From Prevotella sp. (lineage in GTDB: Bacteria; Bacteroidota; Bacteroidia; Bacteroidales; Bacteroidaceae): a stretch of DNA of 57,470 nucleotides. Within the stretch, counting starts at the first letter, position 1, and every line of letters begins with the position of its first letter. The notes under the pieces were generated by a model. That model did not search any database and was not told the origin of the DNA. It saw nothing but the letters and a program-made list of their open reading frames with translations. Shown piece after piece: positions 9,901-17,016 of the stretch. Position numbers and translations under genes: made by a program. The stretch spans positions 1 through 57,470 of the forward strand of contig JAIJUV010000002.1 in NCBI GenBank assembly GCA_022732315.1. Reading direction: 5' to 3'.

Positions 9901-10100
9901 TGGTGGGTGCCATTAGGAACCGACAGGGTGTATTTGCCATCCATATCGGTAACGGTGCCCTGTTTGCCCACCTTGATGGTGGCGCCAATCACCGGGTCGC
10001 CGTTTCCGTCGGTGATGACACCATGGATGGTCTTTGTGTTTTGTGCCATGCCAGAGATGCTGGCTGAGGCTAAGAGTAGGGTGAATAATATATGTTTCAT
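6972..10100 (-). CDS. susC: SusC/RagA-family TonB-dependent outer-membrane transporter
   Basis: A 1042-residue protein with a signal peptide ending near GMAQ. Residues about 22-100 form a carboxypeptidase-regulatory-like beta domain (IHGVITDGNGDPVIGATIKV). It is followed by the TonB box region MMDEVVVIGYG and the plug domain, with ALQGELAGVEI and LFVVDGVPMD and the conserved IESIEVLKDASSSAIYGSRG block. The rest is a beta-barrel ending in aromatic NFGVNIQF, as outer-membrane barrels do. It imports oligosaccharides with SusD using TonB/ExbB/ExbD energy. Its start is 3 bases after the stop of the LRR lipoprotein gene, so they are translated from one mRNA. Confidence 0.96.
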   Translation of the reverse strand: MKHILFTLLLASASISGMAQNTKTIHGVITDGNGDPVIGATIKVGKQGTVTDMDGKYTLSVPNGTHQVEVSYIGMKTKKVSIKGNKASTTLQEDSKMMDEVVVIGYGSVKKGDVTNAVAKVKGDQLKDRPVSNIASALQGELAGVEIRTTSGAPGSGVQINVRGATSINESGNSNPLFVVDGVPMDEDFDLVNLNPQDIESIEVLKDASSSAIYGSRGANGVVIITSKKGNDEGKVRVNFSADYSLNAPERYMDIMSPTEWIEWRKKANNVRYVNQYGLKGAKETDTYAERIAFIGSVSVNYVNDPRWDMPNYGGLSLIDWQKEIFQTALAQNYNLSVSSGNKKSNFRASLGYVNQEGIVIKTGFERINLKMSAQTTVKDKLTLGFDLAPQFTVTKGGNVDGKGNTAQLALTLAPVAEAEAGLYTGAQPYTRYLWAGSAISPIANMEYSSYRDEKIRLNASAFARYQILPELTVEVLGSWLFVNSERHRFTPSSLNRYWASYPEGYYSDGSWTGSRSHKYLGQATATYNKDFGKHHLNVVGGWSVEMTKDGSSYTIGATQYPNNALNGGFSDMTTVTLKNVSAVYNTEDRLVSYFGRAEYGFDSRYLLNASIRRDGSSRFGKNKKWGTFPAVSGAWRASNEKFWKNNWLVNQAKLRISYGVNGSNSIPSNSAYGILSNNNYSQDGKLTTGFIPGSTANDELGWQKTDSWNAGIDLGLFNNRISLAVDYYMKNIRDMLYQITLPADMGYTRGYTNVGNIRNTGIELELKTENLTGRLRWTTNFQFSWNKNKVIDLGANSTIFTGYDHSTQVIEVGRPAGEYYLYDAVGVYETAEDLKKYPTQTGSVVGTVRYRDVSGPDGVPDGKITEADRVHMGHPQPSCTYGMTNSFKYKNWTASFLITAQTGGKIYGALGRAFDRQGMGTSVNVLRKWKNMWFSESDPGDGHTPRAWGSGINEEYDNRWLYSSDFIKLKNVTLSYNWRMPKKAFISNVLLSASVENVFMIDSYDGGYSPESNNSTSRISSYDYGAYPMARTFNFGVNIQF

Positions 10101-10103
10101 GAC

Positions 10104-10946
10104 TTATTCTTCTTCTATTGTATTAAACTTGCTCCAGAGTTTGTCGGCTTCGTATGCACTCTTGCAGCCTGTAGGCACATAGAGTGTAGCCTTCGAAATA
10201 TAATCGCCCAGGGAATCTTGCAATGCCGGAGGGGTTGTTGCCTTGACATGAACCTTGGTCAGTTTGCTGGCTCTGTAGAAAACGTTGCCGCCCATCTTGC
10301 TGACGGTGCTTGGCAGAGTGATTTCCCTGACGGCTGAGCAACCCAGGAAGGCACGTTCGCCGATGGTGGTGATGCCCTCGTTGAGCTCTATCTTGCTTGC
10401 CTTGGCGCAGTTGGCGAATGCCAGGCTGCCGATGGTCTTCACCTGCTCTGGCAGGGTGAAGGCTTCCATCTTCTTGCATTGGGCGAAACAGGCGCCTGGG
10501 ATTTCCTGGATGGATGCAGGGATGTTGACGGCTGTCATCGCCGAACAGTTGGCGAATGCACCCTGTCCGAAGGTGGTAATGGTTTCCGGAAGGGTGAGTT
10601 GGGCGAGCGTAGTGTTGTTGGCGAAAGCCATCTCATCTATGCTGGTTACCCGGTAAGTCTTTCCATCCACGGTGAAAGTCTCTGGGATGGTTACTGATCC
10701 TACGTAGGTGGTCAGTTTTGCCTGGTTGTTGTCGTTGAGCTGTATGGGATATTTGCGGTTGTAGGTAACCATGGCAGTGCCATCCCCATTGTCGAAGAAG
10801 AAAATCTTGCTTTCATCTTCCAGTGTATAGGCTATTTGCCCACGAGTAAAATATTCCTTGTCGCCATCCACCGTGTCGCTGCTGCAGGATGTAACGATGC
10901 AGCAAGCGGCAAGGATGGCTTGAATCATGAAAGTTTTCTTGTTCAT
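10104..10946 (-). CDS. BspA-type leucine-rich-repeat surface lipoprotein
   Basis: A 280-residue protein with a lipoprotein signal (lipobox VTSC, cysteine near residue 21). After a beta-rich stretch of about 75 residues come at least five LRR_5 (BspA/TpLRR) repeats. Each pairs an AFANC-type turn with an I.LPE.IT.IG strand: TSIDEMAFANN, TTFGQGAFANC, QEIPGACFAQC, KTIGSLAFANC, TTIGERAFLGC. BspA repeats mediate protein or glycan binding at the cell surface. The gene lies between the esterase gene (46-base gap) and SusC (3-base gap), so it is part of the SusCD operon. Since no SusE-like gene is present, it may take the role of the surface glycan-binding protein. This is inference; the repeat family itself is clear. 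Confidence 0.88.
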   Translation of the reverse strand: MNKKTFMIQAILAACCIVTSCSSDTVDGDKEYFTRGQIAYTLEDESKIFFFDNGDGTAMVTYNRKYPIQLNDNNQAKLTTYVGSVTIPETFTVDGKTYRVTSIDEMAFANNTTLAQLTLPETITTFGQGAFANCSAMTAVNIPASIQEIPGACFAQCKKMEAFTLPEQVKTIGSLAFANCAKASKIELNEGITTIGERAFLGCSAVREITLPSTVSKMGGNVFYRASKLTKVHVKATTPPALQDSLGDYISKATLYVPTGCKSAYEADKLWSKFNTIEEE

Positions 10947-10992
10947 TGTTTTGAGTTTTATATCTGTGACACGTGAAATGATTTTATTCTTT

Positions 10993-12285
10993 CTATTTGG
11001 CTGTTGCGTTGCCGTTGCTCTGTCTGCGCTCGATGGTGATGCTTTCCTGTTTGTTTGGACTCACCAGATAAGCTCGCTTGATGCGCAGCGAAGTCTTTCC
11101 GTCGGCTGGGATAAAGGTAATCTTCTTCTTCTCGCTGGTAAAGAGATAATTGTAGCCGCCTTTTTCCTTGGCCTTGATGGCTTCGGTCTTTTCGCTCACC
11201 CTGAGCAGGTTCTGCTTTTGACGCTTGAACATCGGAGCCTCTGTGGTGGCTGTAAGCGAATACTCGGTGTTGGGCTTGCCTCTTACGATAATCCCTACGT
11301 TCATAGGTATCACGTTGCCCACCTTTACGAGTTTTACCAGGTTGCTCTCTGTGCCTTGAATCACGCCGTAGGCAATCAGACCTTCTGGAACTGCGAGGTT
11401 TTCGCCTGAAAGATTGCCGAATACGGCATAACCATCGGCTCCCGTCTTTACCATATAGTAGTTCCAGTCTTCTTCTGCAGAATCGGAATCATTCTTAGGA
11501 CTGGCAACAATGGCTATCTTTCCGTCATTTTTTGGAAGATAAATCTTGTTGATGTTGATGTATTTCTTGAGGATATTTGCCTTGTACATCAGCTGTGCCA
11601 CCAGTTGGGCGTTTACTCTTGCACCCAGTTCGTTGGTGTGGGTAGAACCGCCGGCTGGGAAAAACTGCTTGCAGCCTTCTGGTCCCCAGGATTCCATATA
11701 TTCCTTGCAGGCTGCTGTGAGGTTGAGGCATTCCACTTTTAGGGAATCGGCCACCTTCTTCATGTGATGAGGGTAGTCGTAGGTGTGGTCATTCTCATCC
11801 ACGCCATGTGCCTTGCCATTGTCTATACGTCCGAGGCGTGAAATCTTGGTGCCCTCGAAGAGCTTGCGGCAAATGGATGTCACAAGGATAGGAGTGGCAC
11901 CAAGCTCACGCGTCTCACATATAAACCTACTTAAATATTCGCGATAAACATCAGTCGCTACTGATTTCTGGTCGTTATGGCCGAATTGAATGAGGACATA
12001 GTCCCCTTTTTTGATTTCTGTTTTGACCTTAGGCCAAAACTTGCGATAGAAACTGCGGGCACTCTCACCACGGTCGCCCCAGTTTTTCACTGTCATGCCG
12101 TTGGTGAAATAATCGCCAAACACTTGTCCCCATCCATACATTCCTTTCTGGTCTGGTTCGTTCTGGTCATAGTCTGCCATGGTAGAATCACCTATGGTGT
12201 GAATCTTTGCATTTACATTCAACACCATGGTCAGTAGGGCTAATGCTATGACGAGAATTCTTTTTATGTTACTTTTGATTGTCAT
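10993..12285 (-). CDS. Secreted SGNH esterase, rhamnogalacturonan acetylesterase-like (CE12-type) with C-terminal beta domain
   Basis: A 430-residue protein with a signal peptide ending near VNAK. The SGNH blocks are present: IGDSTMAD (Ser near 34), a Gly in NWGDRGESA, GHND near 102-105, and a terminal STHTN histidine near 217. The motif before that histidine reads GGSTH, where the other SGNH domains in this window have D-x-x-H, so the supporting aspartate is apparently missing. Residues about 250-430 form a second domain, with VPEGLIAYGV and VIPMNVGIIVRG. It resembles the C-terminal half of the protein at 15663-16910. Rhamnogalacturonan acetylesterases remove acetyl groups from GalA in RG-I so that lyases can act. 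It is the first gene of the SusCD operon, downstream of the promoter at 12343-12350. Confidence 0.88.
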   Translation of the reverse strand: MTIKSNIKRILVIALALLTMVLNVNAKIHTIGDSTMADYDQNEPDQKGMYGWGQVFGDYFTNGMTVKNWGDRGESARSFYRKFWPKVKTEIKKGDYVLIQFGHNDQKSVATDVYREYLSRFICETRELGATPILVTSICRKLFEGTKISRLGRIDNGKAHGVDENDHTYDYPHHMKKVADSLKVECLNLTAACKEYMESWGPEGCKQFFPAGGSTHTNELGARVNAQLVAQLMYKANILKKYININKIYLPKNDGKIAIVASPKNDSDSAEEDWNYYMVKTGADGYAVFGNLSGENLAVPEGLIAYGVIQGTESNLVKLVKVGNVIPMNVGIIVRGKPNTEYSLTATTEAPMFKRQKQNLLRVSEKTEAIKAKEKGGYNYLFTSEKKKITFIPADGKTSLRIKRAYLVSPNKQESITIERRQSNGNATAK

Positions 12286-12342
12286 AATTATTTTTGTTTA
12301 TAAGTTTAAAATCTGTGATTGTCTGTTGGATTGTTCCTGCTG

Positions 12343-12350
12343 CAAAAGTA
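12343..12350 (-). promoter_or_regulatory. Promoter -7 element of the esterase-LRR-SusC-SusD operon
   Basis: The minus strand reads TACTTTTG followed by CAGCAG, matching TAnnTTTG. It lies about 58 bases before the esterase start. The same 14-base block TACTTTTGCAGCAG occurs at the divergent promoter near 17.0 kb, and both carry the same upstream operator word at the same distance. Confidence 0.75.
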
Positions 12351-12354
12351 AGAT

Positions 12355-12399
12355 ATTTCCATCAATATGCTTTGTTCTATCGTGCATATTGATGGAAAT
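12355..12399. promoter_or_regulatory. Perfect 16-base inverted repeat; candidate HTCS operator (or PL9 terminator hairpin)
   Basis: Arms 12355-12370 and 12384-12399 are perfectly complementary around a 13-base loop. The repeat starts 9 bases after the upstream PL9 gene ends and stops 5 bases before the -7 element of the SusCD operon. On the minus strand the distal arm contains TTTCCATCAATATGCAC, which matches a site at the same spacing before the promoter at 17007-17014. No T run follows, so a regulator-binding site is more likely than a simple terminator, though both are possible. Confidence 0.6.
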
Positions 12400-12408
12400 T
12401 TATACTTC

Positions 12409-13800
12409 TTATCTGTTTCTGTATTCATTTACCAGGCGTTGGTAATCAGCAAAGTTGTATCCATATCCGCTCGGCTGGGTTGGTTCGAGGAAATGGAAAG
12501 ATGGCAGCATGCCTTGGCTGTCTCGTTCTGCCAGCAGTTCTTGGGCATCCAGACTCTTGAAACTGCTCTTTGTCAGTTTCTTGTCGTTGTCCCACTTCTG
12601 GGTGGCTTCATTCCAGTTGAAGGAGTTGTTCTGTATGGTGCAGTCCTTTCTGTCTCCGTCAACCTTCATCAGATGTTTGTTGCTCTTGATGGCATCCGAA
12701 CCGTATGAGAGGCAGTTTTCTATGATGTGACCATAGCCGTTTACATTGCTGTTGCCCGTTTCGGTTCTGTCCTTTCTGTTGGTCATATTATAGTTGGCAC
12801 CGCCGTTCTTATAGGCCGAGCAATGGATGAAGTGCAGACCTCCCAGATGGTGGTTGGCATAGAAACCATTGGCACGGTTGGCAGCCGAGATGCAGTTTTC
12901 GGCAATATGCATCGGAGCTTTATCAAACTTCGTTCTGGCCACTTTTCCCATGCCATAGCCTCCGCATTTGAATCCGTTTCCATCTGCTATCTTCTTGTCT
13001 TCGCCATTGATGCTGGCAAATCCATTCTTGTAGGCGATGCTATAGAGGAACTTCACCGGGGCTTGGGCGTTGATGAGATCGTAACCGTCATCGCTGTTAT
13101 ACCAGGCTCTGCAACCGATGAATACATTCTCTTCGCTGTCGAGTGTTCCCGGGTGGCATCCGAATCCGTCGCTATTGCCGCCTTTTCCGTTTTCCGAAAC
13201 GGTATCGAAGTTGTTGTAGGCATCACAATTGATGAAGTAGTTGTGTGCACATTTCTTGATGAGATAGAATCCTATTCCCATGCCGTCGTGAGCTGAGACG
13301 TTCTCCAGCTTGTTATGAGAAGCATTGAATATTCTGAAGTTTTCGCTTTGGGTATGATGGGGTTGTGTTACCTGAATACCGATACTCTCAATGTTCTTGA
13401 TGTGGAGATAGCTGCCTCTCAGCAGGAATCCGGTGATGCGGGCATCCGGTTTTACCTCCGAGAAATCGAACACGGGGCGTTTGCCTTGGTCATCCGTCAT
13501 GCCGATGTAGCTGATGCGCTTCTGGGCTGTTCCACTCTTATCGAGCAGGAAGGCGACGGCATATACCTTTTGATAGGTGGGAGCCATCAGGTCTTTCTGC
13601 TTTACCTTGTAGGTTCCTGGCATGATAAAAATGGTGTCTCCTGGAGCTACGAGAGCTTGGGCTTGAGCAAGAGAGGCGAAGGCTTTTGACTTGCTTAAAC
13701 CGTTGTTCTTGTCTTTGCCTTGTGGTGACACGTAATAGTTCTTGGCACAGAGTGCCATAGCCTGTGTCAGGATAGATAGTATACAAATGAATTTTTTCAT
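12409..13800 (-). CDS. Secreted PL9-family pectin lyase (rhamnogalacturonan or pectate lyase)
   Basis: A 463-residue right-handed parallel beta-helix protein with a signal peptide ending near ALCAK, followed by YYVSPQGKDKNNG, the usual PL9 start. The catalytic features known from Dickeya Pel9A are present at almost the same positions. NSDGFGCH carries the first calcium-binding Asp near 210. NSDDGYD carries three more near 236, 237 and 240. GNGFKCGG carries the catalytic-base Lys near 277. It therefore looks active as a calcium-dependent lyase by beta-elimination. PL9 includes pectate lyases and RG-I lyases; the PUL context favours RG-I. Its start is 8 bases after the stop of a second PL9 gene, so the two are a tandem pair in one operon. 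Confidence 0.9.
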   Translation of the reverse strand: MKKFICILSILTQAMALCAKNYYVSPQGKDKNNGLSKSKAFASLAQAQALVAPGDTIFIMPGTYKVKQKDLMAPTYQKVYAVAFLLDKSGTAQKRISYIGMTDDQGKRPVFDFSEVKPDARITGFLLRGSYLHIKNIESIGIQVTQPHHTQSENFRIFNASHNKLENVSAHDGMGIGFYLIKKCAHNYFINCDAYNNFDTVSENGKGGNSDGFGCHPGTLDSEENVFIGCRAWYNSDDGYDLINAQAPVKFLYSIAYKNGFASINGEDKKIADGNGFKCGGYGMGKVARTKFDKAPMHIAENCISAANRANGFYANHHLGGLHFIHCSAYKNGGANYNMTNRKDRTETGNSNVNGYGHIIENCLSYGSDAIKSNKHLMKVDGDRKDCTIQNNSFNWNEATQKWDNDKKLTKSSFKSLDAQELLAERDSQGMLPSFHFLEPTQPSGYGYNFADYQRLVNEYRNR

Positions 13801-13808
13801 GATGCTTG

Positions 13809-15284
13809 TTATTTATTGATGAATTTCTTTCCGTTGCGGATATATAGGTGGTTGCGGAGTGGATGAGTCACCCGCTTGCCATCCAGGGTGAAGTAATATC
13901 CGTCTTTTGATGGATTGATGGTGATATTGCCTATGCCCGTGGTTGCAGAATCTGTGTTGAAAGTTCCGTAGCCATAGTCCTTGCTTTCATCTTTCAATCG
14001 CATGAAGTTGATGGTTGGCAGACTGCCGTCTGTATTTCTTGCAGCTGTTAACTCTTCAAGGTTCAGGCTGTAGAAATCGGAGTCATTGAAGGCTTCATTC
14101 TCCCATACGTTGCCGGTGCAGGTAAACGAGTTGTCCTGGATAGTGCATTGGCTGATGTCGATGGATTTCACTATCTTGCTTGATTTGTAGGAGATATTAT
14201 GGGTTACGATGTGCCCGTAGCCATTCACATCAATGGCATCATCAAGAGAACTTCCTTTTCTGTTGACGAAAGAGTAGTTATAACTGCCATTCCTGTAGGC
14301 TGAATTATGGTCGAACTTGACGCCGCCCAAGTGGTGATTGGTATAGAAACCATTGGCTTTGTTGCCCACCGACAGGCAGTGGCTCACCTCGTGCATCGGT
14401 ACAGAGGAAATTTTCACTTCCTTGCCCATACCGTAACCTCCTGCCTTGAATCCATTGCCATCGGCACGCCTGTTGCCGTCTTTGTCGAAACCATTGCGGT
14501 AGGCTATGCAGTATCTGGCAGTGGCTGCCGACTGACAGTTGATGAAATCGAATCCGTCGTCACTGTTTTGCCAGGCTCTGCAATATTCAAATACGTTGCC
14601 TTCGTAGTTTGCGCTGACATGACAGCCGAATCCGTCGCTGTTGCCGCCATTGTTTACAGAGATGTTCACGGAGTCGAAGTTGTTGTAGGCATCGCAATGG
14701 CTGATGATGTTATGTGCCGAACGTCCTGTAAGATAGAATCCGATTCCCATACCGTCGTGGGCTGCGATGTTATAGAATCTGCAGTAGCTTCCTCCGTTGA
14801 TACGGATGTTTTCTGATTGTGTATTGCTCGAGGATTTGGGAACGTTGATGCCGATAACCTCGAAATTGGAGAACTCCAGGTATTTGGCACGGATATAGAA
14901 TCCGGTGAGTCTTTTGCCGGTATTGATGGCAGAGAGGTCGAACACGGGGCGATTGCCCTGTGCATCCTGTACACCTTTATATATAATAGGTGAATCTGCT
15001 GTTCCGCTGGTAGCGAAATCGAAGATGATGTCCCAAACGTTGCTGGATGTCTTATCCATCATCTCGTTTTCTTTCACCTGGTAGGTTCCTGGCAGAATGT
15101 ATACCACGTCACCTGCCTTTACTTTTTTCTGGGCTGTGGTCAGAGAGGCGAGAGGTGCATCCTCTCTGGTTCCTGCATTGTTGTCATTTCCGGTTGGGGA
15201 AATGTAGTAGTTGATGGCATGAAGTTGAAGTGATAATGCCATCAAAGATGCAAAGGAAATAAGTTTTTTCAAGTTGTTTGTCAT
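13809..15284 (-). CDS. Secreted PL9-family pectin lyase with GKKFINK C-terminal tail
   Basis: A 491-residue paralogue of the adjacent PL9 protein, with signal peptide ending near LHAIN and the start YYISPTGNDNNAG. Calcium and base residues are conserved: NSDGFGCH near 217, NSDDGFD near 241, GNGFKAGG near 279. Unlike its partner it has about 35 extra C-terminal residues, ending FTLDGKRV...LYIRNGKKFINK. That tail resembles the short C-terminal modules common on secreted Prevotella proteins and shares NGKKFINK with the protein at 15663-16910. The tail may serve sorting or anchoring; this is not shown by the sequence. The two tandem PL9 copies probably differ in substrate pattern or location. Confidence 0.9.
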   Translation of the reverse strand: MTNNLKKLISFASLMALSLQLHAINYYISPTGNDNNAGTREDAPLASLTTAQKKVKAGDVVYILPGTYQVKENEMMDKTSSNVWDIIFDFATSGTADSPIIYKGVQDAQGNRPVFDLSAINTGKRLTGFYIRAKYLEFSNFEVIGINVPKSSSNTQSENIRINGGSYCRFYNIAAHDGMGIGFYLTGRSAHNIISHCDAYNNFDSVNISVNNGGNSDGFGCHVSANYEGNVFEYCRAWQNSDDGFDFINCQSAATARYCIAYRNGFDKDGNRRADGNGFKAGGYGMGKEVKISSVPMHEVSHCLSVGNKANGFYTNHHLGGVKFDHNSAYRNGSYNYSFVNRKGSSLDDAIDVNGYGHIVTHNISYKSSKIVKSIDISQCTIQDNSFTCTGNVWENEAFNDSDFYSLNLEELTAARNTDGSLPTINFMRLKDESKDYGYGTFNTDSATTGIGNITINPSKDGYYFTLDGKRVTHPLRNHLYIRNGKKFINK

Positions 15285-15339
15285 GTTATTGCTTTTTTAT
15301 GATTGTTTTGACGAATAAAAAAGTGAGTTTTTAAAAAGA

Positions 15340-15376
15340 AAACCTCTCGCATATTGAAATAAATATGGAGAGGTTT
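15340..15376 (-). terminator. Terminator hairpin after the small ORF
   Basis: AAACCTCTC (15340-15348) pairs with GAGAGGTTT (15368-15376), extended inside by CATATT/AATATG with a one-base bulge. On the minus strand it is followed by TTTTCTTTTT. It lies between the small ORF and the PL9 gene, so it may reduce transcription into the PL9 pair or define the mRNA end of the upstream genes. Confidence 0.8.
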
Positions 15377-15407
15377 ACATTTATAGAAACAAATTTACTC
15401 TTAACCT

Positions 15408-15584
15408 TTAATTGTCCCAAATGCCATAGTGCTTTCTTGAGAGGGCAGTTTCTGGTTTTGCATACTCTTCATCGAAACCGATGCTTTCTGCTTCGCCTTG
15501 AACCCCGGATGCTGCCAGAATTGCATTCTCCAACTCTACGTTGCATATCTCTACGCAAGGTGCGATATATTGTTTTTTATTCAT
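15408..15584 (-). CDS. Small 58-residue protein of unknown function
   Basis: A complete frame of 58 codons from ATG at 15584 to TAA at 15408. The sequence begins MNKKQYIAPCVEICNVELE, continues NAILAASGVQGEAES and ends RKHYGIWDN. The pattern K-K-x-Y-x-x-P followed about 15 residues later by LAASG is, from memory, typical of a large group of tiny Bacteroidota proteins annotated only as hypothetical. It has two cysteines (residues 10 and 14) and an acidic middle, with no convincing signal peptide or membrane segment. It sits in the operon between the secreted beta-sandwich protein and the PL9 pair, with a hairpin on each side. Coding status is supported by position, direction and the family-like N-terminus. 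Function is unknown. Confidence 0.7.
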   Translation of the reverse strand: MNKKQYIAPCVEICNVELENAILAASGVQGEAESIGFDEEYAKPETALSRKHYGIWDN

Positions 15585-15627
15585 AATGATTGCCTTTAAA
15601 AAATGTTGTTTTTATCTTTTTTGAGCA

Positions 15628-15656
15628 GAAGTTTCGATTCTATGAACCGAAACTTC
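15628..15656 (-). terminator. Intercistronic hairpin without T run
   Basis: GAAGTTTCG (15628-15636) pairs with CGAAACTTC (15648-15656), and the stem continues inward to about 13 pairs. It starts 7 bases after the end of the secreted protein gene. There is no T run next to it, so it may be an mRNA-stabilising or processing hairpin rather than a terminator. Confidence 0.5.
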
Positions 15657-15662
15657 GTTTGG

Positions 15663-16910
15663 TTACTTGTTGATGAACTTCTTGCCGTTCATGATGACCA
15701 TACCCTTGTATGACTTCTGAACCTTCTGACCTGCCAAGTTGAACATGATGCCATCATTCTTCTTAGCCTCGTTCTCAATACCATTGATGCCTGTTGTCTC
15801 ACCATTACCACCAAAGTTGAAGAAAATAGCCTTTGCTGCAGCTGGGTTTTCCTTGATAGCCTTGGCGAGCTTGTCCTGGTCGCGGCGAATCTTATAGTAT
15901 GCCTTGCCGGCAGCAAGTGTGCCTGCTTCTGTTGGAGCAAATACAGCCTTGCCATCCTTTACACCAAGAATATAGTTGTGGAAGGCTTTCTTGTCTGTAG
16001 CATCGCCAGCATAAGCTAATTCTGTTTTCTCCAAGGTATAGTCAGAGATAACTGGACGGAGTGCATAATTCAGATCAACCAATGATTTTGAACCATCCTC
16101 TTTCATGGCAGTGCCACAGTCGGTAGATGTCAGATCGTAACTCTCGTTACCCTTGCCTTCAAGAATCACACCTGTGCATGCAGGGATTGTCTCAACCTCA
16201 GTAAGTGCCAAAGTGATGGTTTCGTCTTTCTGGGTCTTCTGAACACCTGCGATGTAAGCCTTCAAACCTGTAGGTACTTTCCAAGCGTGAACATCAGAGA
16301 AAGTCATGACACCCTGCTCAGGCAAAGTAATTTTTTTTGTAGAAGCGGTTTCGTTTGTTGGAACAAACTTTACAGCATAGATTTGTGCAGCTCTTACGGT
16401 TGTGATATAATAGGTACCTGCCTGGTCGTTGTTTACGCTGGCTGTGAACTGTTCGCCCTTAGTAGGATTTGTAAATTCATCTTTCTTCTCGCCGTTGAAG
16501 TAAACGATGATGCCACGAGCTGCATCTGTTCCTTCTGCATATACATAAAGTGTTCCTGCACATCCTGCATCGAAGGCAATGGCATCTTTGGTAATTTCAG
16601 AAGCCTTGGTTGCTATTTTAGAGGTATATGCACCTGGTAATTTAATACCATAATTAATCTGATAAGTCTGGTCTCCCAATTTGACATCCTTTAAGCTTTT
16701 AGCAACGGTAGTGGCTGCTGTAGCTTCTGCATGGCCTACAATGTACAGTCCGCCATAATTAACAGGAGTGTTAAATGCTACATTCTCATTTCCTGCCTGA
16801 AACTGGTCGAAATTCCAATACGTAGTCTGGGTGATGCCCTCTTGAGCGAAAGCTGACTTAGGGGCGATAGCCATAACGGCTAATGCAATAAGCGTGAAAA
16901 TCTTTTTCAT
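15663..16910 (-). CDS. Secreted beta-sandwich protein of unknown function, first gene of the PL9 operon
   Basis: The likely start is the ATG at 16910, which opens a clear signal peptide (MKKIFTLIALAVMAIAPKSAFAQ). The longer frame to 17102 would add 64 residues in the promoter region and is rejected. The 415-residue product has three parts. Residues 24-180 form a beta-rich domain (TYWNFDQF, GTLYVYAEG, YYITTVRAAQIYAVKFVP) that looks like a carbohydrate-binding module. A second domain starts at VPTGLKAYIAGV with IPACTGVILEG, similar to the C-terminal domain of the esterase at 10993-12285. A tail ends FNLAGQKV...NGKKFINK, like the PL9 neighbour. No catalytic motif is recognised. As the first gene after the divergent HTCS promoter, it may be an abundant pectin-binding protein. 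Confidence 0.8.
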   Translation of the reverse strand: MKKIFTLIALAVMAIAPKSAFAQEGITQTTYWNFDQFQAGNENVAFNTPVNYGGLYIVGHAEATAATTVAKSLKDVKLGDQTYQINYGIKLPGAYTSKIATKASEITKDAIAFDAGCAGTLYVYAEGTDAARGIIVYFNGEKKDEFTNPTKGEQFTASVNNDQAGTYYITTVRAAQIYAVKFVPTNETASTKKITLPEQGVMTFSDVHAWKVPTGLKAYIAGVQKTQKDETITLALTEVETIPACTGVILEGKGNESYDLTSTDCGTAMKEDGSKSLVDLNYALRPVISDYTLEKTELAYAGDATDKKAFHNYILGVKDGKAVFAPTEAGTLAAGKAYYKIRRDQDKLAKAIKENPAAAKAIFFNFGGNGETTGINGIENEAKKNDGIMFNLAGQKVQKSYKGMVIMNGKKFINK

Positions 16911-17006
16911 AATTGTTGTTGTTTTATTGTTTATATTAAATGATATTTCGCTAGGTAGGCTATCGTTTGTTTTTGCTTCAAGTGATGCCTTGTCTAGTTT
17001 CTGCTG

Positions 17007-17014
17007 CAAAAGTA
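17007..17014 (-). promoter_or_regulatory. Promoter -7 element of the PL9 operon
   Basis: The minus strand reads TACTTTTG followed by CAGCAG, about 97 bases before the start at 16910. It sits in the divergent region shared with HTCS1, next to the phased repeats at 17017-17070. Confidence 0.75.
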
Positions 17015-17016
17015 TA

